Made by a program: the position numbers and the translations under genes
DNA from: Paenibacillus sp. FSL K6-3182
Lineage (GTDB): Bacteria; Bacillota; Bacilli; Paenibacillales; Paenibacillaceae
Assembly: GCF_037976325.1 (NCBI RefSeq)
Contig: NZ_CP150265.1
Location: 6,337,001-6,401,000, forward strand
Direction of reading: 5' to 3'
DNA length: 64,000 bases
The notes under the pieces: model-generated
The model's database searches: none
What the model was told of the DNA's origin: nothing
What the model saw: only the letters and a program-made list of their open reading frames with translations
In this document: in pieces, positions 35,980-44,573 of the stretch
Numbering within the stretch: the stretch's first letter is position 1
How the letters are laid out: each line of letters begins with the position of its first letter

Positions 35980-37828
35980 GTGCCACCCTCTCTTCCGCTG
36001 CTTCGGATTGCCCGATTTCCAGCTCATACAGCAGCCCTTTGCGTGCAATCAGCTCTTCATAGCTTCCTGCCTCCGCAACGCGGCCCTCGTGAATGACGAC
36101 GATTTTGTCAAAATGCTTCACCGTCGACAGCCTGTGTGCAATCGCAATCGTCGTACGGTTAACCAGTACTTCATCAAGCGCACGCTGCACTTCATATTCA
36201 CTTACATTATCTAGAGATGAGGTCGCCTCATCGAGCAAAATAATAGCTGGCTGCTTCACAAACATCCGTGCAATCGATACTCGCTGCTTCTGTCCGCCTG
36301 ATAGCTTCATGCCTCGCTCGCCAACGAGCGTATCGTAGCCTTCGGGCAGCTGCATAATGAAATCATGCGCATAAGCAGCTTTGGCGGCTGCAACCACTTC
36401 TTCATCGCTTGCTTCTGGTTTGCCGAATCGAATATTCTCTTTGACAGAAGATCCGAACAGATAGGTTTCTTGAAATACATAACCGATCGACTCTCTCAAA
36501 CGCTCTAGCGTCATTTGCTGAATTGGTACACCATCCAGCTTAATCATGCCAGCAGTCGGATCGTAAAAACGTCCAATCATTTTAAACATCGTGGTCTTGC
36601 CGTTGCCGCTTGCTCCTACAAAGGCGACCTTCTCTCCTGGCTTGATGGTGAGCGAGAAGCCGTTAATAACAGGAGGCTGCTCCGGATACTGAAAGTAAAC
36701 ATCCTCGAACGTAAGTCCGCCGCGAACCTCATCAAGAGCGATGGGATCGGCCGGATCATCAATCTCAATTTCTTTGTGCATGAATCTATATAGCGGAATC
36801 GTTTGGTGGATGATAAGCTTCTGTTCCGTAAGCTGGGTGACGAGCAGCGTGAGGCGGAACATCGTCGTCATGTATAAGAGGGTAAAGGCGATAAAACCGC
36901 CTAACGTAATCCAATTATTTTGGAGAGAGTAGTAGCCCGTAATAAATAATGCAATGGCTCCCAAATAAAATGTGAACCGCCGAAAGCTGCCTCGCCCGAA
37001 GCTATACGTAGCAGCGAGCAAGTAAACATGCGACCACTCTTTATGTTTCCCGAGCGTCCGTCCATGGTACCAGGGCTGCGAGCCAAACGCTCGAAATTCG
37101 CGCAAGCCGGATATGCTTTCGTAAACCGATTGATTATAGGCAATTCGTGATTGACCGGATTCTCTCCCGTAAAGGGAAGCTTTCCGTTCAAAATAAGGAC
37201 CAAACAAATAATAAAGCCCGAATGTTGGCAGCATGATGAGGCATAACCAGCCGCTAATGCTGAGCAGCAAACAAATAGCTACCGCTATAAAAAGCAAGTT
37301 TTCGATGACGCTCGGGAGGACATTGCGATATATTTTCTGAACCGAAGCTACCTCGGAGTTAAACATCGACAGCGTCTCACCTGCAGGGTGCCGCTCATAA
37401 TGAGCAAAGCCGAGCTTGCGCAAATGCTTGAAAATCGCCGTTTGCATATCGCGGGATGCTAATTCGCCAATTGTCCGCTGAAGTAAATTACGGTAATTTT
37501 TAGCGATAAGCATGAGCAAATTGATAGCTACAAGCGCTCCCAAAATCATCATAAAAAGCGAGGTATCTTTGTTGACTACGACATGATCGATAACATATTG
37601 GATCATCTTTGGCGTTAATGTTTCACCAAGCACCGCCATCGTACCGCAGGCCGCAAGTGCTGCGATTTGCTTCTTATAAGGCGTCAAAAACTTTAGCGCC
37701 CAAATGTAGGAGCTTTTTGATTCATTCAGCTCAGCCTTCTGTTTTCCTTTGTCCGCCTGCTTGCGAGCCTGTTCGCTCATCTGCTGCGATGGCCTATCGG
37801 CTTCCGCAGCTTTTTCTGTTTTTAGCAT
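35966..37828 (-). CDS. ABC exporter half-transporter (620 aa), first of pair
   Basis: Half-transporter with a ~45-residue charged N-terminal extension (rich in Lys, Glu, Gln) ahead of the transmembrane domain. The ATPase domain has Walker A GASGNGKTT, LSGGQKQR, ILLDEATSSLD and IAHRLSTV, all intact. With its overlapping partner it probably forms a heterodimer with two working ATP sites. ATG with GAGGAGG seven bases upstream. A near-consensus SigA promoter lies about 70 bases upstream and an AT-rich palindrome just beyond, suggesting regulated expression. Confidence 0.87.
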   Translation of the reverse strand: MLKTEKAAEADRPSQQMSEQARKQADKGKQKAELNESKSSYIWALKFLTPYKKQIAALAACGTMAVLGETLTPKMIQYVIDHVVVNKDTSLFMMILGALVAINLLMLIAKNYRNLLQRTIGELASRDMQTAIFKHLRKLGFAHYERHPAGETLSMFNSEVASVQKIYRNVLPSVIENLLFIAVAICLLLSISGWLCLIMLPTFGLYYLFGPYFERKASLYGRESGQSRIAYNQSVYESISGLREFRAFGSQPWYHGRTLGKHKEWSHVYLLAATYSFGRGSFRRFTFYLGAIALFITGYYSLQNNWITLGGFIAFTLLYMTTMFRLTLLVTQLTEQKLIIHQTIPLYRFMHKEIEIDDPADPIALDEVRGGLTFEDVYFQYPEQPPVINGFSLTIKPGEKVAFVGASGNGKTTMFKMIGRFYDPTAGMIKLDGVPIQQMTLERLRESIGYVFQETYLFGSSVKENIRFGKPEASDEEVVAAAKAAYAHDFIMQLPEGYDTLVGERGMKLSGGQKQRVSIARMFVKQPAIILLDEATSSLDNVSEYEVQRALDEVLVNRTTIAIAHRLSTVKHFDKIVVIHEGRVAEAGSYEELIARKGLLYELEIGQSEAAEERVAHEVS

Positions 37829-37896
37829 CGTGTTCCCTCCTCGTTTCTGTTTGTTAAACCCCTTTGAACAACCTATTTTTTGGCAGTTGGCTACCT

Positions 37897-37925
37897 ATCA
37901 TAATTCTGGGTACACATTTTGTCAA
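37897..37925 (-). promoter_or_regulatory. Strong SigA promoter of the ABC exporter pair
   Basis: Perfect -35 TTGACA (37920-37925), 17-base spacer, -10 TATGAT (37897-37902; 5/6), read on the minus strand. One of the best promoters in the window. Confidence 0.8.
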
Positions 37926-37932
37926 CGCACAA

Positions 37933-37948
37933 AATGATTATAATCATT
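37933..37948. promoter_or_regulatory. Palindromic operator candidate, possibly Fur-like
   Basis: Perfect 16-base palindrome AATGATTATAATCATT, seven bases upstream of the -35. It shares ATGATTAT with the Fur consensus but lacks the 7-1-7 geometry, so a Fur-family or other regulator is possible. Position fits an activator or an upstream repressor site. Confidence 0.4.
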
Positions 37949-37987
37949 CATTACCAAGCAGCATCACCACTGCACACTAACACGTAA

Positions 37988-38028
37988 AAAGCCCGGCTCA
38001 AGGCACCAGCGCCTGTTGACCGGACTTT
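37988..38028 (-). terminator. Terminator of the L-galactose operon
   Basis: On the minus strand AAAGTCCGGTCAA pairs with TTGAGCCGGGCTTT (one wobble) around an inner AGGC/GCCT stem, followed by a T-run, about 25 bases past the stop at 38052. Confidence 0.88.
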
Positions 38029-38051
38029 CTATAATAGTTGCGATATCTTGG

Positions 38052-39065
38052 CTATAATTCCACAATCGCTTTAATAACCTTTGATTCTGGCTTCAACCAG
38101 CTATCGAAGTGGTTGATCATTTCCGCAAACGCCACACGATGCGTAATGAAACTAGCCACATCAATGCTGCCGCTTCGCACAGCTTCTTGAACTGCTGAGA
38201 AGTCCTCAATAGTCGCATTTCGGCTTCCCATTAATGTCATCTCCCGCTTGTGAAACTCGGGATCGTTGAAGGAAAGCTCTGCTTTGACGAGGCCAACGTA
38301 GACAAGCTTACCTCCGTGTGCGACAAAACTAAATGCATCGCTCATCGATCTTGCGCTGCCGGTAGCATCGAATACAACGGTTGGAAAATCTCCATCTGTT
38401 AATTCTGAAATTTTAGCCGCAGCGTCTTCCAAAGCATTAACCGTCTCATCCACCTTCGCCCATTGCTTGCAAAAGGCTAGGCGATCCTCCTGAATATCCA
38501 TTGCGATCACCCGCGCACCGCGATGCTTGGCAAACGCCATGACACCAAGCCCAATCGGCCCAGAACCAATAACGAGCACCGTTTCGCCAGCTCGAAGCTC
38601 CGCTCGGCGAACGGCATGCGCGCCAATGCTCAGCGGCTCCAGCACGGCCGATTGATCAAGCGTCAGGTCGTTCGTCACGAGCAAATGCGTAGTCGGTACG
38701 ACAACTAGCTCGCGCATGCCGCCATCAATATGCACGCCTAGCACCTTCATGTCCGTGCAGCAATTCGTTTTCCCATTGCGGCATGCAATACATGTCCCGC
38801 AGTGCATATATGGAATGATGCTAACCTGATCGCCCGCTTTGATCTTGCCTTGCTGATCATCCACCTGCTCAACGATGCCAGCCAGCTCATGACCCAGTAC
38901 GCGTGGATAAGAGAAGAAAGGTTGATTTCCTTTATATGCATGCAGGTCGGTTCCGCAAATTCCTATTCTCCGAATACGAACGACTGCAGCCCCCGGCTGC
39001 AGGACAGGCTCCTCTTGCTCAACCAGCCTTAGCTGATCGATTTGTTCACATACGATTGCTCTCAC
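38052..39065 (-). CDS. Zinc-dependent dehydrogenase, probable L-galactonate 5-dehydrogenase (LgoD-like)
   Basis: Cytoplasmic medium-chain alcohol dehydrogenase of 337 residues. Catalytic-zinc residues appear in GICGTDLHAYKG and GHELAG. Four structural-zinc Cys lie in CGTCIACRNGKTNCC, and the NAD-binding VIGSGPIGLGVMAFAKHRGA follows. In E. coli the same family member YjjN/LgoD oxidises L-galactonate to D-tagaturonate, exactly the compound the adjacent uxaB and uxaA products consume. The start is GTG 39065, seven bases after GGGAGAG. Last gene of the five-gene operon. General threonine, sorbitol or galactitol-phosphate dehydrogenase activities are alternatives; the pathway context favours L-galactonate. 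Confidence 0.8.
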   Translation of the reverse strand: MRAIVCEQIDQLRLVEQEEPVLQPGAAVVRIRRIGICGTDLHAYKGNQPFFSYPRVLGHELAGIVEQVDDQQGKIKAGDQVSIIPYMHCGTCIACRNGKTNCCTDMKVLGVHIDGGMRELVVVPTTHLLVTNDLTLDQSAVLEPLSIGAHAVRRAELRAGETVLVIGSGPIGLGVMAFAKHRGARVIAMDIQEDRLAFCKQWAKVDETVNALEDAAAKISELTDGDFPTVVFDATGSARSMSDAFSFVAHGGKLVYVGLVKAELSFNDPEFHKREMTLMGSRNATIEDFSAVQEAVRSGSIDVASFITHRVAFAEMINHFDSWLKPESKVIKAIVEL

Positions 39066-39079
39066 CCTGCAGCTCTCCC

Positions 39080-40024
39080 TTATATGTCGATTCTTGTATT
39101 GTATTCTTCTCCTCCACTTTTCCAGCTAAGGTTATGAATCGGCTCCAATATTGCAAGAACCTCTCGCAGCAGCTGTTCATTAATCGGCTCGTCCGTCCAT
39201 TCTATGTTTTTACGGATATTAGCCGGATTAGCTGTACTCACCAGCGTTGTTGGGATTCGTTCATTCGCCGTGGCGAATTGTACAGCCAGCTTGGCGATAT
39301 CCTCGCCCTTAGCAGCACAATACTCGGCTGCTTTCGCACATAAAGCACGTATCTGTTCACCAGCAGGATGCCAACTCGCAACTGCGCGATTGCCAAGCAA
39401 GCCCATCGAAAGCGGCGATGCACTAACAAGCCCAACCTGCTTTTGCTCCAGAAGCGGCAATAGCTCCAGCAAAGAGGTATCATTTAAAGAATAATGGCAA
39501 TAAGAAAGTACAGCATCGAGCTCGGTATACGCCAGCGATTTCTCAAATACAGCAAGCGGAAGTCCGGATACGCCCGAGTATCGGATTTTCCCCTGCTGTT
39601 TCAGCTTATCGAGTGCTAAGAACGCACCCTCTGCAACTTGCTCGAAGGGCACAAATTCAATATCATGCAAAAACAATATATCGATATAATCCGTCTGCAG
39701 CCTAGCCAGGCTTTCATCCACACTACGGATGATACGCTGTTCCGAGAAATCGAACTCATCCTCTCCATACCTTCCAGCCTTCGTTGTCAGAATAAACCGA
39801 TCTCTCGCAATCTCAGTTATCGCCTTGCCAAGCACCGTCTCTGCTTTCGTTAAGCCATAATATGGCGAAACGTCGATCAGATTAATGCCCATATCTACCG
39901 CAGTTTGCACGGTACGAATGCTTTCTGCTTCGTCCGTCTCTCGAAATACAGAACCTAGCGAGGATGCACCAAAGCTGAGAGCTGACACCTCGAGTCCCGT
40001 CTTGCCAAGTTTACGATATTTCAT
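39080..40024 (-). CDS. Aldo/keto reductase, probable L-galactose 1-dehydrogenase
   Basis: TIM-barrel oxidoreductase of 314 residues; expected reaction is L-galactose to L-galactonolactone with NAD(P). The catalytic tetrad is visible: Asp and Tyr in DVSPYYG, Lys in TTKAGRYG, His in LFLHDIE. Several stretches match my memory of plant L-galactose dehydrogenase: FGASSLGSVF, GRY..FDFS, SYCHYSLNDTSLLELLP, SASPLSMGLL, WHPA and ILEPIHNLSW. D-threo-aldose/L-fucose dehydrogenases belong to the same group, so L-fucose may also be oxidised. ATG with GGAGTGG upstream; 15 bases from the next gene. Confidence 0.82.
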   Translation of the reverse strand: MKYRKLGKTGLEVSALSFGASSLGSVFRETDEAESIRTVQTAVDMGINLIDVSPYYGLTKAETVLGKAITEIARDRFILTTKAGRYGEDEFDFSEQRIIRSVDESLARLQTDYIDILFLHDIEFVPFEQVAEGAFLALDKLKQQGKIRYSGVSGLPLAVFEKSLAYTELDAVLSYCHYSLNDTSLLELLPLLEQKQVGLVSASPLSMGLLGNRAVASWHPAGEQIRALCAKAAEYCAAKGEDIAKLAVQFATANERIPTTLVSTANPANIRKNIEWTDEPINEQLLREVLAILEPIHNLSWKSGGEEYNTRIDI

Positions 40025-40088
40025 TTATATCCACTCCGATTTTGAGAATCAATCTGTTATTGCCGTCGATCACCGTTCGCCGCCGCTT

Positions 40089-41591
40089 TTACAAAATAAC
40101 GCCGTCTTTAAAAATCGCGATTTCTTTAAACCCGTTTCGCTCATTGTGGGTTTGCAGCTCGCCTGAAGCTAAGCTGATTAATTGCTCCCACAGCTCATCG
40201 GTCAGCGTCTCCATGCTTTTGCTCTCAAGCAGCTCACCTGCGTTAAAGTCGATCCAGTTTTTCTTGCGGGCAGCAAGCTCACTATTCGTCGCAATCTTCA
40301 CCGTTGGAACCGGCCCGCCAAACGGCGTTCCCCGTCCTGTTGTGAACAGCACGATATGCGCTCCTCCGGCTGATAGTGCCGTAACCGATACCAGATCATT
40401 GCCAGGCGCTTCTAATAAATTGAGACCGCTGCTCGTAATGCGCTCCCCATAAGGCACAACATCCCTTACAATAGCGTGTCCGCCCTTTTGAGTGCAGCCG
40501 AGTGATTTTTCCTCTAACGTACTGATGCCCCCTGCCTTATTGCCGGGCGATGGATTCTCATAAATTTCTTGATCATGCTTTATAAAATATTGCTTGAAAT
40601 CGTTTATTAGATGAACAATTTTGTGAAATACCTGCTCATTTGCTGCGCGACTCATCAATATCGTCTCCGCGCCAAACATCTCAGGCACCTCGGTCAATAT
40701 AGCTGTACCGCCCGCTTCGATCAAACGATCCGATACCGCGCCTACGAGCGGATTCGCCGTTATGCCGGACAAGCCATCCGAGCCGCCGCATTTCAGGCCA
40801 AGCTTCAGCTTCGATACGGAAACCGGCTCGCGCTTGAATCGTTCTGTATAACTTACGAGCTCTTCTACCAGTCCCAGCGCGTCCTCGATCTCATCCTCTG
40901 CCTCTTGCGACTTGAGAAATTTCACTCGTTCCGCGCTATGTTCGCCAATTGCCCGCTTGAACTCATCAATCTGATTGTTCTCACAGCCTAAACCGATAAC
41001 GAGTACGCCAGCTGCGTTCGGATGGTTTACGAGTGAGGCAAGCAGCTTCTGTGTGTGCACAAGATCATCGCCAAGCTGCGAGCAGCCGAACGGATGTGCA
41101 AAATGGTACACCCCATCCACACGTCCTTCATAAAGCGCATGTGCTTTTCTTGCTACAATCTCACAGGTTTTATTAATGCAGCCGACCGTGTTAATAATCC
41201 AAATTTCGTTTCGTATACCGACATCGCCATTCTCGCGAATAAAGCCTTGAAAGGTACGATCAGCATCACGCGATACTGCTTTCACTTCTGCTGGCGACGT
41301 AGTCTGCTCATACGAATAATCGAGAAATCCTTTTAAGCCCGTGCCCATGTTATGGGTATGAATCCAGCTGCCTGGCTCAATATCTTCCTTCGCAACTCCA
41401 ATCGAGTAACCAAACTTGAGCACATGCTCCCCTTTGCGGACAGCTCGCGTCAGCACCTTATGACCCTTCGGCACCTCATCTTGCAGCTCAAGAACTAGCC
41501 CCGATTCAAGCGTCAGCTTATCCCCTTTTGCAAATGGCTGCAGCGCAATAACGACATGATCATCCTCATGCAATCGAATCCAGCTATTCAT
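40089..41591 (-). CDS. uxaA: Altronate dehydratase
   Basis: Cytoplasmic iron-dependent dehydratase converting D-altronate to 2-keto-3-deoxy-D-gluconate. It has 500 residues, the usual length. An N-terminal SAF domain (~1-95) holds HEDDHVVIALQPF and SWIHTHNM. The UxaA catalytic part follows, with GFIRENGDVGIRNE, HPFGCSQLG, GLGCENNQ, LKCGGSDGLSG and LFTTGRGTPFG. Cys and His residues in these motifs are expected metal ligands. The ATG overlaps the uxaB stop by eight bases. 2-Keto-3-deoxygluconate kinase and aldolase are not in the window and must be elsewhere. Confidence 0.93.
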   Translation of the reverse strand: MNSWIRLHEDDHVVIALQPFAKGDKLTLESGLVLELQDEVPKGHKVLTRAVRKGEHVLKFGYSIGVAKEDIEPGSWIHTHNMGTGLKGFLDYSYEQTTSPAEVKAVSRDADRTFQGFIRENGDVGIRNEIWIINTVGCINKTCEIVARKAHALYEGRVDGVYHFAHPFGCSQLGDDLVHTQKLLASLVNHPNAAGVLVIGLGCENNQIDEFKRAIGEHSAERVKFLKSQEAEDEIEDALGLVEELVSYTERFKREPVSVSKLKLGLKCGGSDGLSGITANPLVGAVSDRLIEAGGTAILTEVPEMFGAETILMSRAANEQVFHKIVHLINDFKQYFIKHDQEIYENPSPGNKAGGISTLEEKSLGCTQKGGHAIVRDVVPYGERITSSGLNLLEAPGNDLVSVTALSAGGAHIVLFTTGRGTPFGGPVPTVKIATNSELAARKKNWIDFNAGELLESKSMETLTDELWEQLISLASGELQTHNERNGFKEIAIFKDGVIL

Positions 41592-43080
41592 TCGCTACTC
41601 GCTCCATTTCCTCTATGCTCGTGCTTACCGCAGCTGCTAGTTCTGGCCATAGTGCCGCCAAATCACATCCCCACACGTTTTCCAAGTGCAGCAGTCTAGA
41701 TACGGTCTGTTCCAGCGGCCATTTCTGCTCTTTCGCTTCCGCCCATATAGACGCAATGATGGCAAGCAAGCTGGCATCATCCCGCACCACGTACGACAAT
41801 CCGCTTAACGTTTTCCCTTCGTAACCTGTCTCACCAGGCATTACTTTGTAATACCGCAACAAACCAGCAAAACCTTGTATAAGCCCAGTTGGCAGCATAT
41901 TACCATCTTCTGCATAATGAAGCAGGGATGGAAGCAGACGCACTTTAAATTTACTTAAGCTGTTCATCGCAATATCCGCAAGTCGATGACGAATGAACGG
42001 ATTAAGAAAACGTTCATAAACATCCTGTGCATAGGCGTGCAGCTCCTCTTCAGAAATGGCAAGTGACGGAATAATTTCTGTCTCTACTGTTGCTCTCACC
42101 AGAGGACCAAGCACTGTATCCTCCATCGCTTCCCGCACCTGCTCCATATCACGCAGCAAGCCAAGCGGCGTCATTAACGTGTGTGCACCATTCAAAATTC
42201 GTACCTTCCTCAGCTGGAAAGGCTTCAAATCCTCGACATAATGTACATTCAGACCCGCCTTGCGCAGTGGGAGCAGCTCATCAAGCTCCGGTCCTGTCTC
42301 AATCGCCCATAAATGATATGGCTCTGCTGTGCTCAGCATGGAATCGGAGTAACCCCATTCACCAAACCAAGCTTCGGCCTGCGCTGCATCGGGATAACCA
42401 GTTACAATGCGATCGACTAATGAGTTCAGAAAACGGTTATGCTGAGTAACCCAATGTTTGAATTCTTCGGAATATCCCCAATCATCGCTATAGCGCAAAA
42501 TACAGCTGCGAAGCTCATCGCCATTACGTTCCAGTAGCTCGCAAGGCAAGCATACTAAGCCGCGCTTCGGATCGCCTTTAAAATAATTAAATCTGCGGTA
42601 CAGCAGCTGTGTCAGCTTGCCGGGAAACGACTGAATCGGTTGTCCCTCGATGAGCTCCTCCGGTCGATAAACAAGTCCCGCTTCCGTCGTGTTGGATACG
42701 ACAACCTGCAAGTCTGGGCTTTCGGCCAAAACGAGATATTCATCCCAATTGGAATACGGATCAAATACTTTGCTAAACACAGAAACAATCTCTGTACGCT
42801 CCACGCTGGCACCATTCTCCAAACCGCGAACAACAAGCGTATATAGACCGTCCTGTTCTGCCAGCGCATCAATCTTTGGTTTGCCTCCGGGACGCGGCTG
42901 CGTCACCGCAATGCTTCCCTCGTATAAGCCTTGATTCTTGCAAGCTTGAATCATCCAGTCAAAAAAGCCGCGCAAAAAATTGCCTTCGCCAATTTGCAGT
43001 ACCGTAATCTTAGCTTGCTTCATTGCCCTATATTGCTGTGTCTGTTCTTCATTTAATTGCTGCTCGTTTAAAGTATTCAT
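41584..43080 (-). CDS. uxaB: Tagaturonate reductase
   Basis: NADH-dependent reductase of the mannitol dehydrogenase family that reduces D-tagaturonate to D-altronate. The 498 residues show the nucleotide-binding VLQIGEGNFLRGFFDWM near the N-terminus and the catalytic KVRILNGAHTLMTPLG (Lys, Asn, His) near residue 290. The ATG 43080 overlaps the TGA of the lactonase gene by four bases, with AAAGGAG further up. An extended frame to 43140 overlaps more and is not preferred. Neighbouring genes supply tagaturonate from L-galactonate rather than from galacturonate, since no uronate isomerase gene is here. Fructuronate reductase UxuB is related but clusters with different genes. Confidence 0.9.
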   Translation of the reverse strand: MNTLNEQQLNEEQTQQYRAMKQAKITVLQIGEGNFLRGFFDWMIQACKNQGLYEGSIAVTQPRPGGKPKIDALAEQDGLYTLVVRGLENGASVERTEIVSVFSKVFDPYSNWDEYLVLAESPDLQVVVSNTTEAGLVYRPEELIEGQPIQSFPGKLTQLLYRRFNYFKGDPKRGLVCLPCELLERNGDELRSCILRYSDDWGYSEEFKHWVTQHNRFLNSLVDRIVTGYPDAAQAEAWFGEWGYSDSMLSTAEPYHLWAIETGPELDELLPLRKAGLNVHYVEDLKPFQLRKVRILNGAHTLMTPLGLLRDMEQVREAMEDTVLGPLVRATVETEIIPSLAISEEELHAYAQDVYERFLNPFIRHRLADIAMNSLSKFKVRLLPSLLHYAEDGNMLPTGLIQGFAGLLRYYKVMPGETGYEGKTLSGLSYVVRDDASLLAIIASIWAEAKEQKWPLEQTVSRLLHLENVWGCDLAALWPELAAAVSTSIEEMERVANE

Positions 43081-43907
43081 ATTCGATAAAACTCCTTTGC
43101 GTTTCGTCCAAACAACCGCTCTCGCTCTAATTCCGTCCATGTCTGCGGCAGCGCCTGTTCAAGCACGGATACAACCTCGTCGTAGCTTGCCGCAAGCAAG
43201 CTGACCGGCCAATCGCTGCCAAACATGACCCGCTTGTAACCAAATGCTTCGAGCGTATGCTCGATATAGGGCAAGAAATCAGCTGGCTGCCAATTATCAT
43301 GATCCGCCTCTGTGACCATTCCCGAGAGCTTGCAAAATAGATTAGGATGAGCAGCCATTTGGCTAATCTGGCTTTTCCAAGGCTCAAGCTCCCCAGCTTT
43401 TATTCTAGGCTTCGCGATATGGTCAATGACCGCATGAAGGCCTGGCACTTTATCCAGCAGTTCAACTAGAGGAGTAAGCTGATGCGACACAACTAACAAA
43501 TCTATCGGTATTCCTTTGTCTGCAAAATATGTGAACGCTTCCAAATAGCTTGGTGCTAAAATCGCATTCGCATCGGGCATCTCCTGAATCATGACACGGA
43601 AGCCTACACATTTCGGATGCTGCGCAAAACGCTCGTAATGATTGCGATAATCCGGATCGGCAAGATCCAGCCATGCGACAACGCCTAATATCGTATCGGA
43701 TGACTCGCTTAATGTCAGCAAATAATCCGTTTCTGCAAGCGTCGCTGCCGCCTGCACAACAATCGTACCGTCCAGCTTATGTTTATTTAGATGAGGCTCC
43801 AAATGCTGAGGCAAAAAATCGCGGTAAAGCACCGGAATGTCTGGTGTGATCCAGCCGTAATCCCCTCGTTCAATCTTCCAATAATGTTGATGCGAATCTA
43901 TTCTCAT
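43077..43907 (-). CDS. Amidohydrolase-family lactonase, probable L-galactono-lactonase
   Basis: TIM-barrel hydrolase of 276 residues from the COG3618 group, which contains L-fuconolactonase, L-rhamnonolactonase and 2-pyrone-4,6-dicarboxylate lactonase. The opening MRIDSHQHYWKIERGDYGW, the VQAAATLAETDYLL region, VGFRVMIQE, VIDHIAKP and MFGSDWPVS are family signatures. It should open L-galactonolactone to L-galactonate. ATG with GAGG eight bases upstream; first gene of the operon and coupled to uxaB by ATGA overlap. L-fuconolactone would be a chemically close alternative substrate. Confidence 0.85.
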   Translation of the reverse strand: MRIDSHQHYWKIERGDYGWITPDIPVLYRDFLPQHLEPHLNKHKLDGTIVVQAAATLAETDYLLTLSESSDTILGVVAWLDLADPDYRNHYERFAQHPKCVGFRVMIQEMPDANAILAPSYLEAFTYFADKGIPIDLLVVSHQLTPLVELLDKVPGLHAVIDHIAKPRIKAGELEPWKSQISQMAAHPNLFCKLSGMVTEADHDNWQPADFLPYIEHTLEAFGYKRVMFGSDWPVSLLAASYDEVVSVLEQALPQTWTELERERLFGRNAKEFYRI

Positions 43908-43945
43908 CTCATCAGCCTCTTTTCTAACAAAGTAGCTTCCTCTTC

Positions 43946-43951
43946 ATTATA
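43946..43951 (-). promoter_or_regulatory. Candidate -10 of the L-galactose operon promoter
   Basis: Perfect TATAAT on the minus strand, about 39 bases upstream of the lactonase ATG. The expected -35 position has no good match, typical of promoters that need an activator such as an AraC protein. Confidence 0.45.
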
Positions 43952-43992
43952 AAAAACAATATTGATAGCTGAAATAATCAATTCATGCATAT

Positions 43993-44021
43993 TTGTACTC
44001 TTTTTTGATATTTGTTACAAT
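43993..44021 (+). promoter_or_regulatory. Candidate promoter of the GNAT-AraC pair
   Basis: TTGTAC (43993-43998), 17-base spacer, TACAAT (44016-44021). Transcription would start near 44028, immediately before a small hairpin. Confidence 0.4.
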
Positions 44022-44029
44022 CAGGCTGA

Positions 44030-44051
44030 CGCTAGGAGGACTAGCGCTTTT
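44030..44051 (+). promoter_or_regulatory. 5' leader hairpin with SD-like loop and T-run
   Basis: CGCTAG (44030-44035) pairs with CTAGCG (44041-44046). The loop is GAGGA and CTTTTTG follows. It may act as a weak attenuator or mRNA-stabilising 5' hairpin upstream of the acetyltransferase gene. Confidence 0.4.
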
Positions 44052-44084
44052 TGAAACTTAAAATAGAATGGAAAAGGTGATCGG

Positions 44085-44564
44085 ATGATCCGTCCGTATA
44101 AATTAGAAGATGTAGATTACATCATTAACTCCCACTACAATCTTTACAATAAGGAGTTCCACTACGATCTTTCTTTCCGAGCGTTTATTGCTGATCGTGT
44201 ACATGGTTTTATCGAGAGGTCAGATCCTAATGAGAACATTTGGATTTTGGAAAGCGAAGGAAAGCAGTCTGGTTCGATTAGTATTCATAAAGTAAATGAG
44301 GAAACCGCTCAGCTTGGTTTGTTTCTCATTGAGCCTGACGTAAGAGGAGCTGGTTATGGGCAGCAGCTGGTGCAAACGGCGATTGATTTCTGTAAGCGGT
44401 TAGCTTTCAAAACCATCATCCTCTGGACCAACAGTGAGCTCGTAACAGCAAGACGAATCTATGCTAAAAATGGATTTGTTTTAAAAGAAAGCCATACTGA
44501 AATGTTGTCTAATAAACAACTTATCGAAGAGAAGTGGGCGTTATCAATTCATACAGGAGAGTGA
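44085..44564 (+). CDS. GNAT family N-acetyltransferase (159 aa)
   Basis: Small acetyl-CoA-dependent acetyltransferase. Motif A (DVRGAGYGQQLVQTAIDFC) near residue 85 binds acetyl-CoA, preceded by a beta-strand LGLFLIEP and followed by ARRIYAKNGFVLKES, the motif-B helix-loop. Start ATG with AAAGGTGATCGG. It is followed by the AraC gene only nine bases away, so they are co-transcribed. The substrate is unknown; regulator-linked GNAT proteins often modify small molecules or antibiotics, but nothing here decides it. Confidence 0.85.
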   Translation: MIRPYKLEDVDYIINSHYNLYNKEFHYDLSFRAFIADRVHGFIERSDPNENIWILESEGKQSGSISIHKVNEETAQLGLFLIEPDVRGAGYGQQLVQTAIDFCKRLAFKTIILWTNSELVTARRIYAKNGFVLKESHTEMLSNKQLIEEKWALSIHTGE

Positions 44565-44573
44565 GGGAAAGCT

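Noticed and set aside
38052..43907. L-fucose catabolic operon
   Set aside because: Lactonase and AKR would fit, but there is no fuconate dehydratase of the enolase type, and uxaA/uxaB act on tagaturonate/altronate, which come from L-galactonate.
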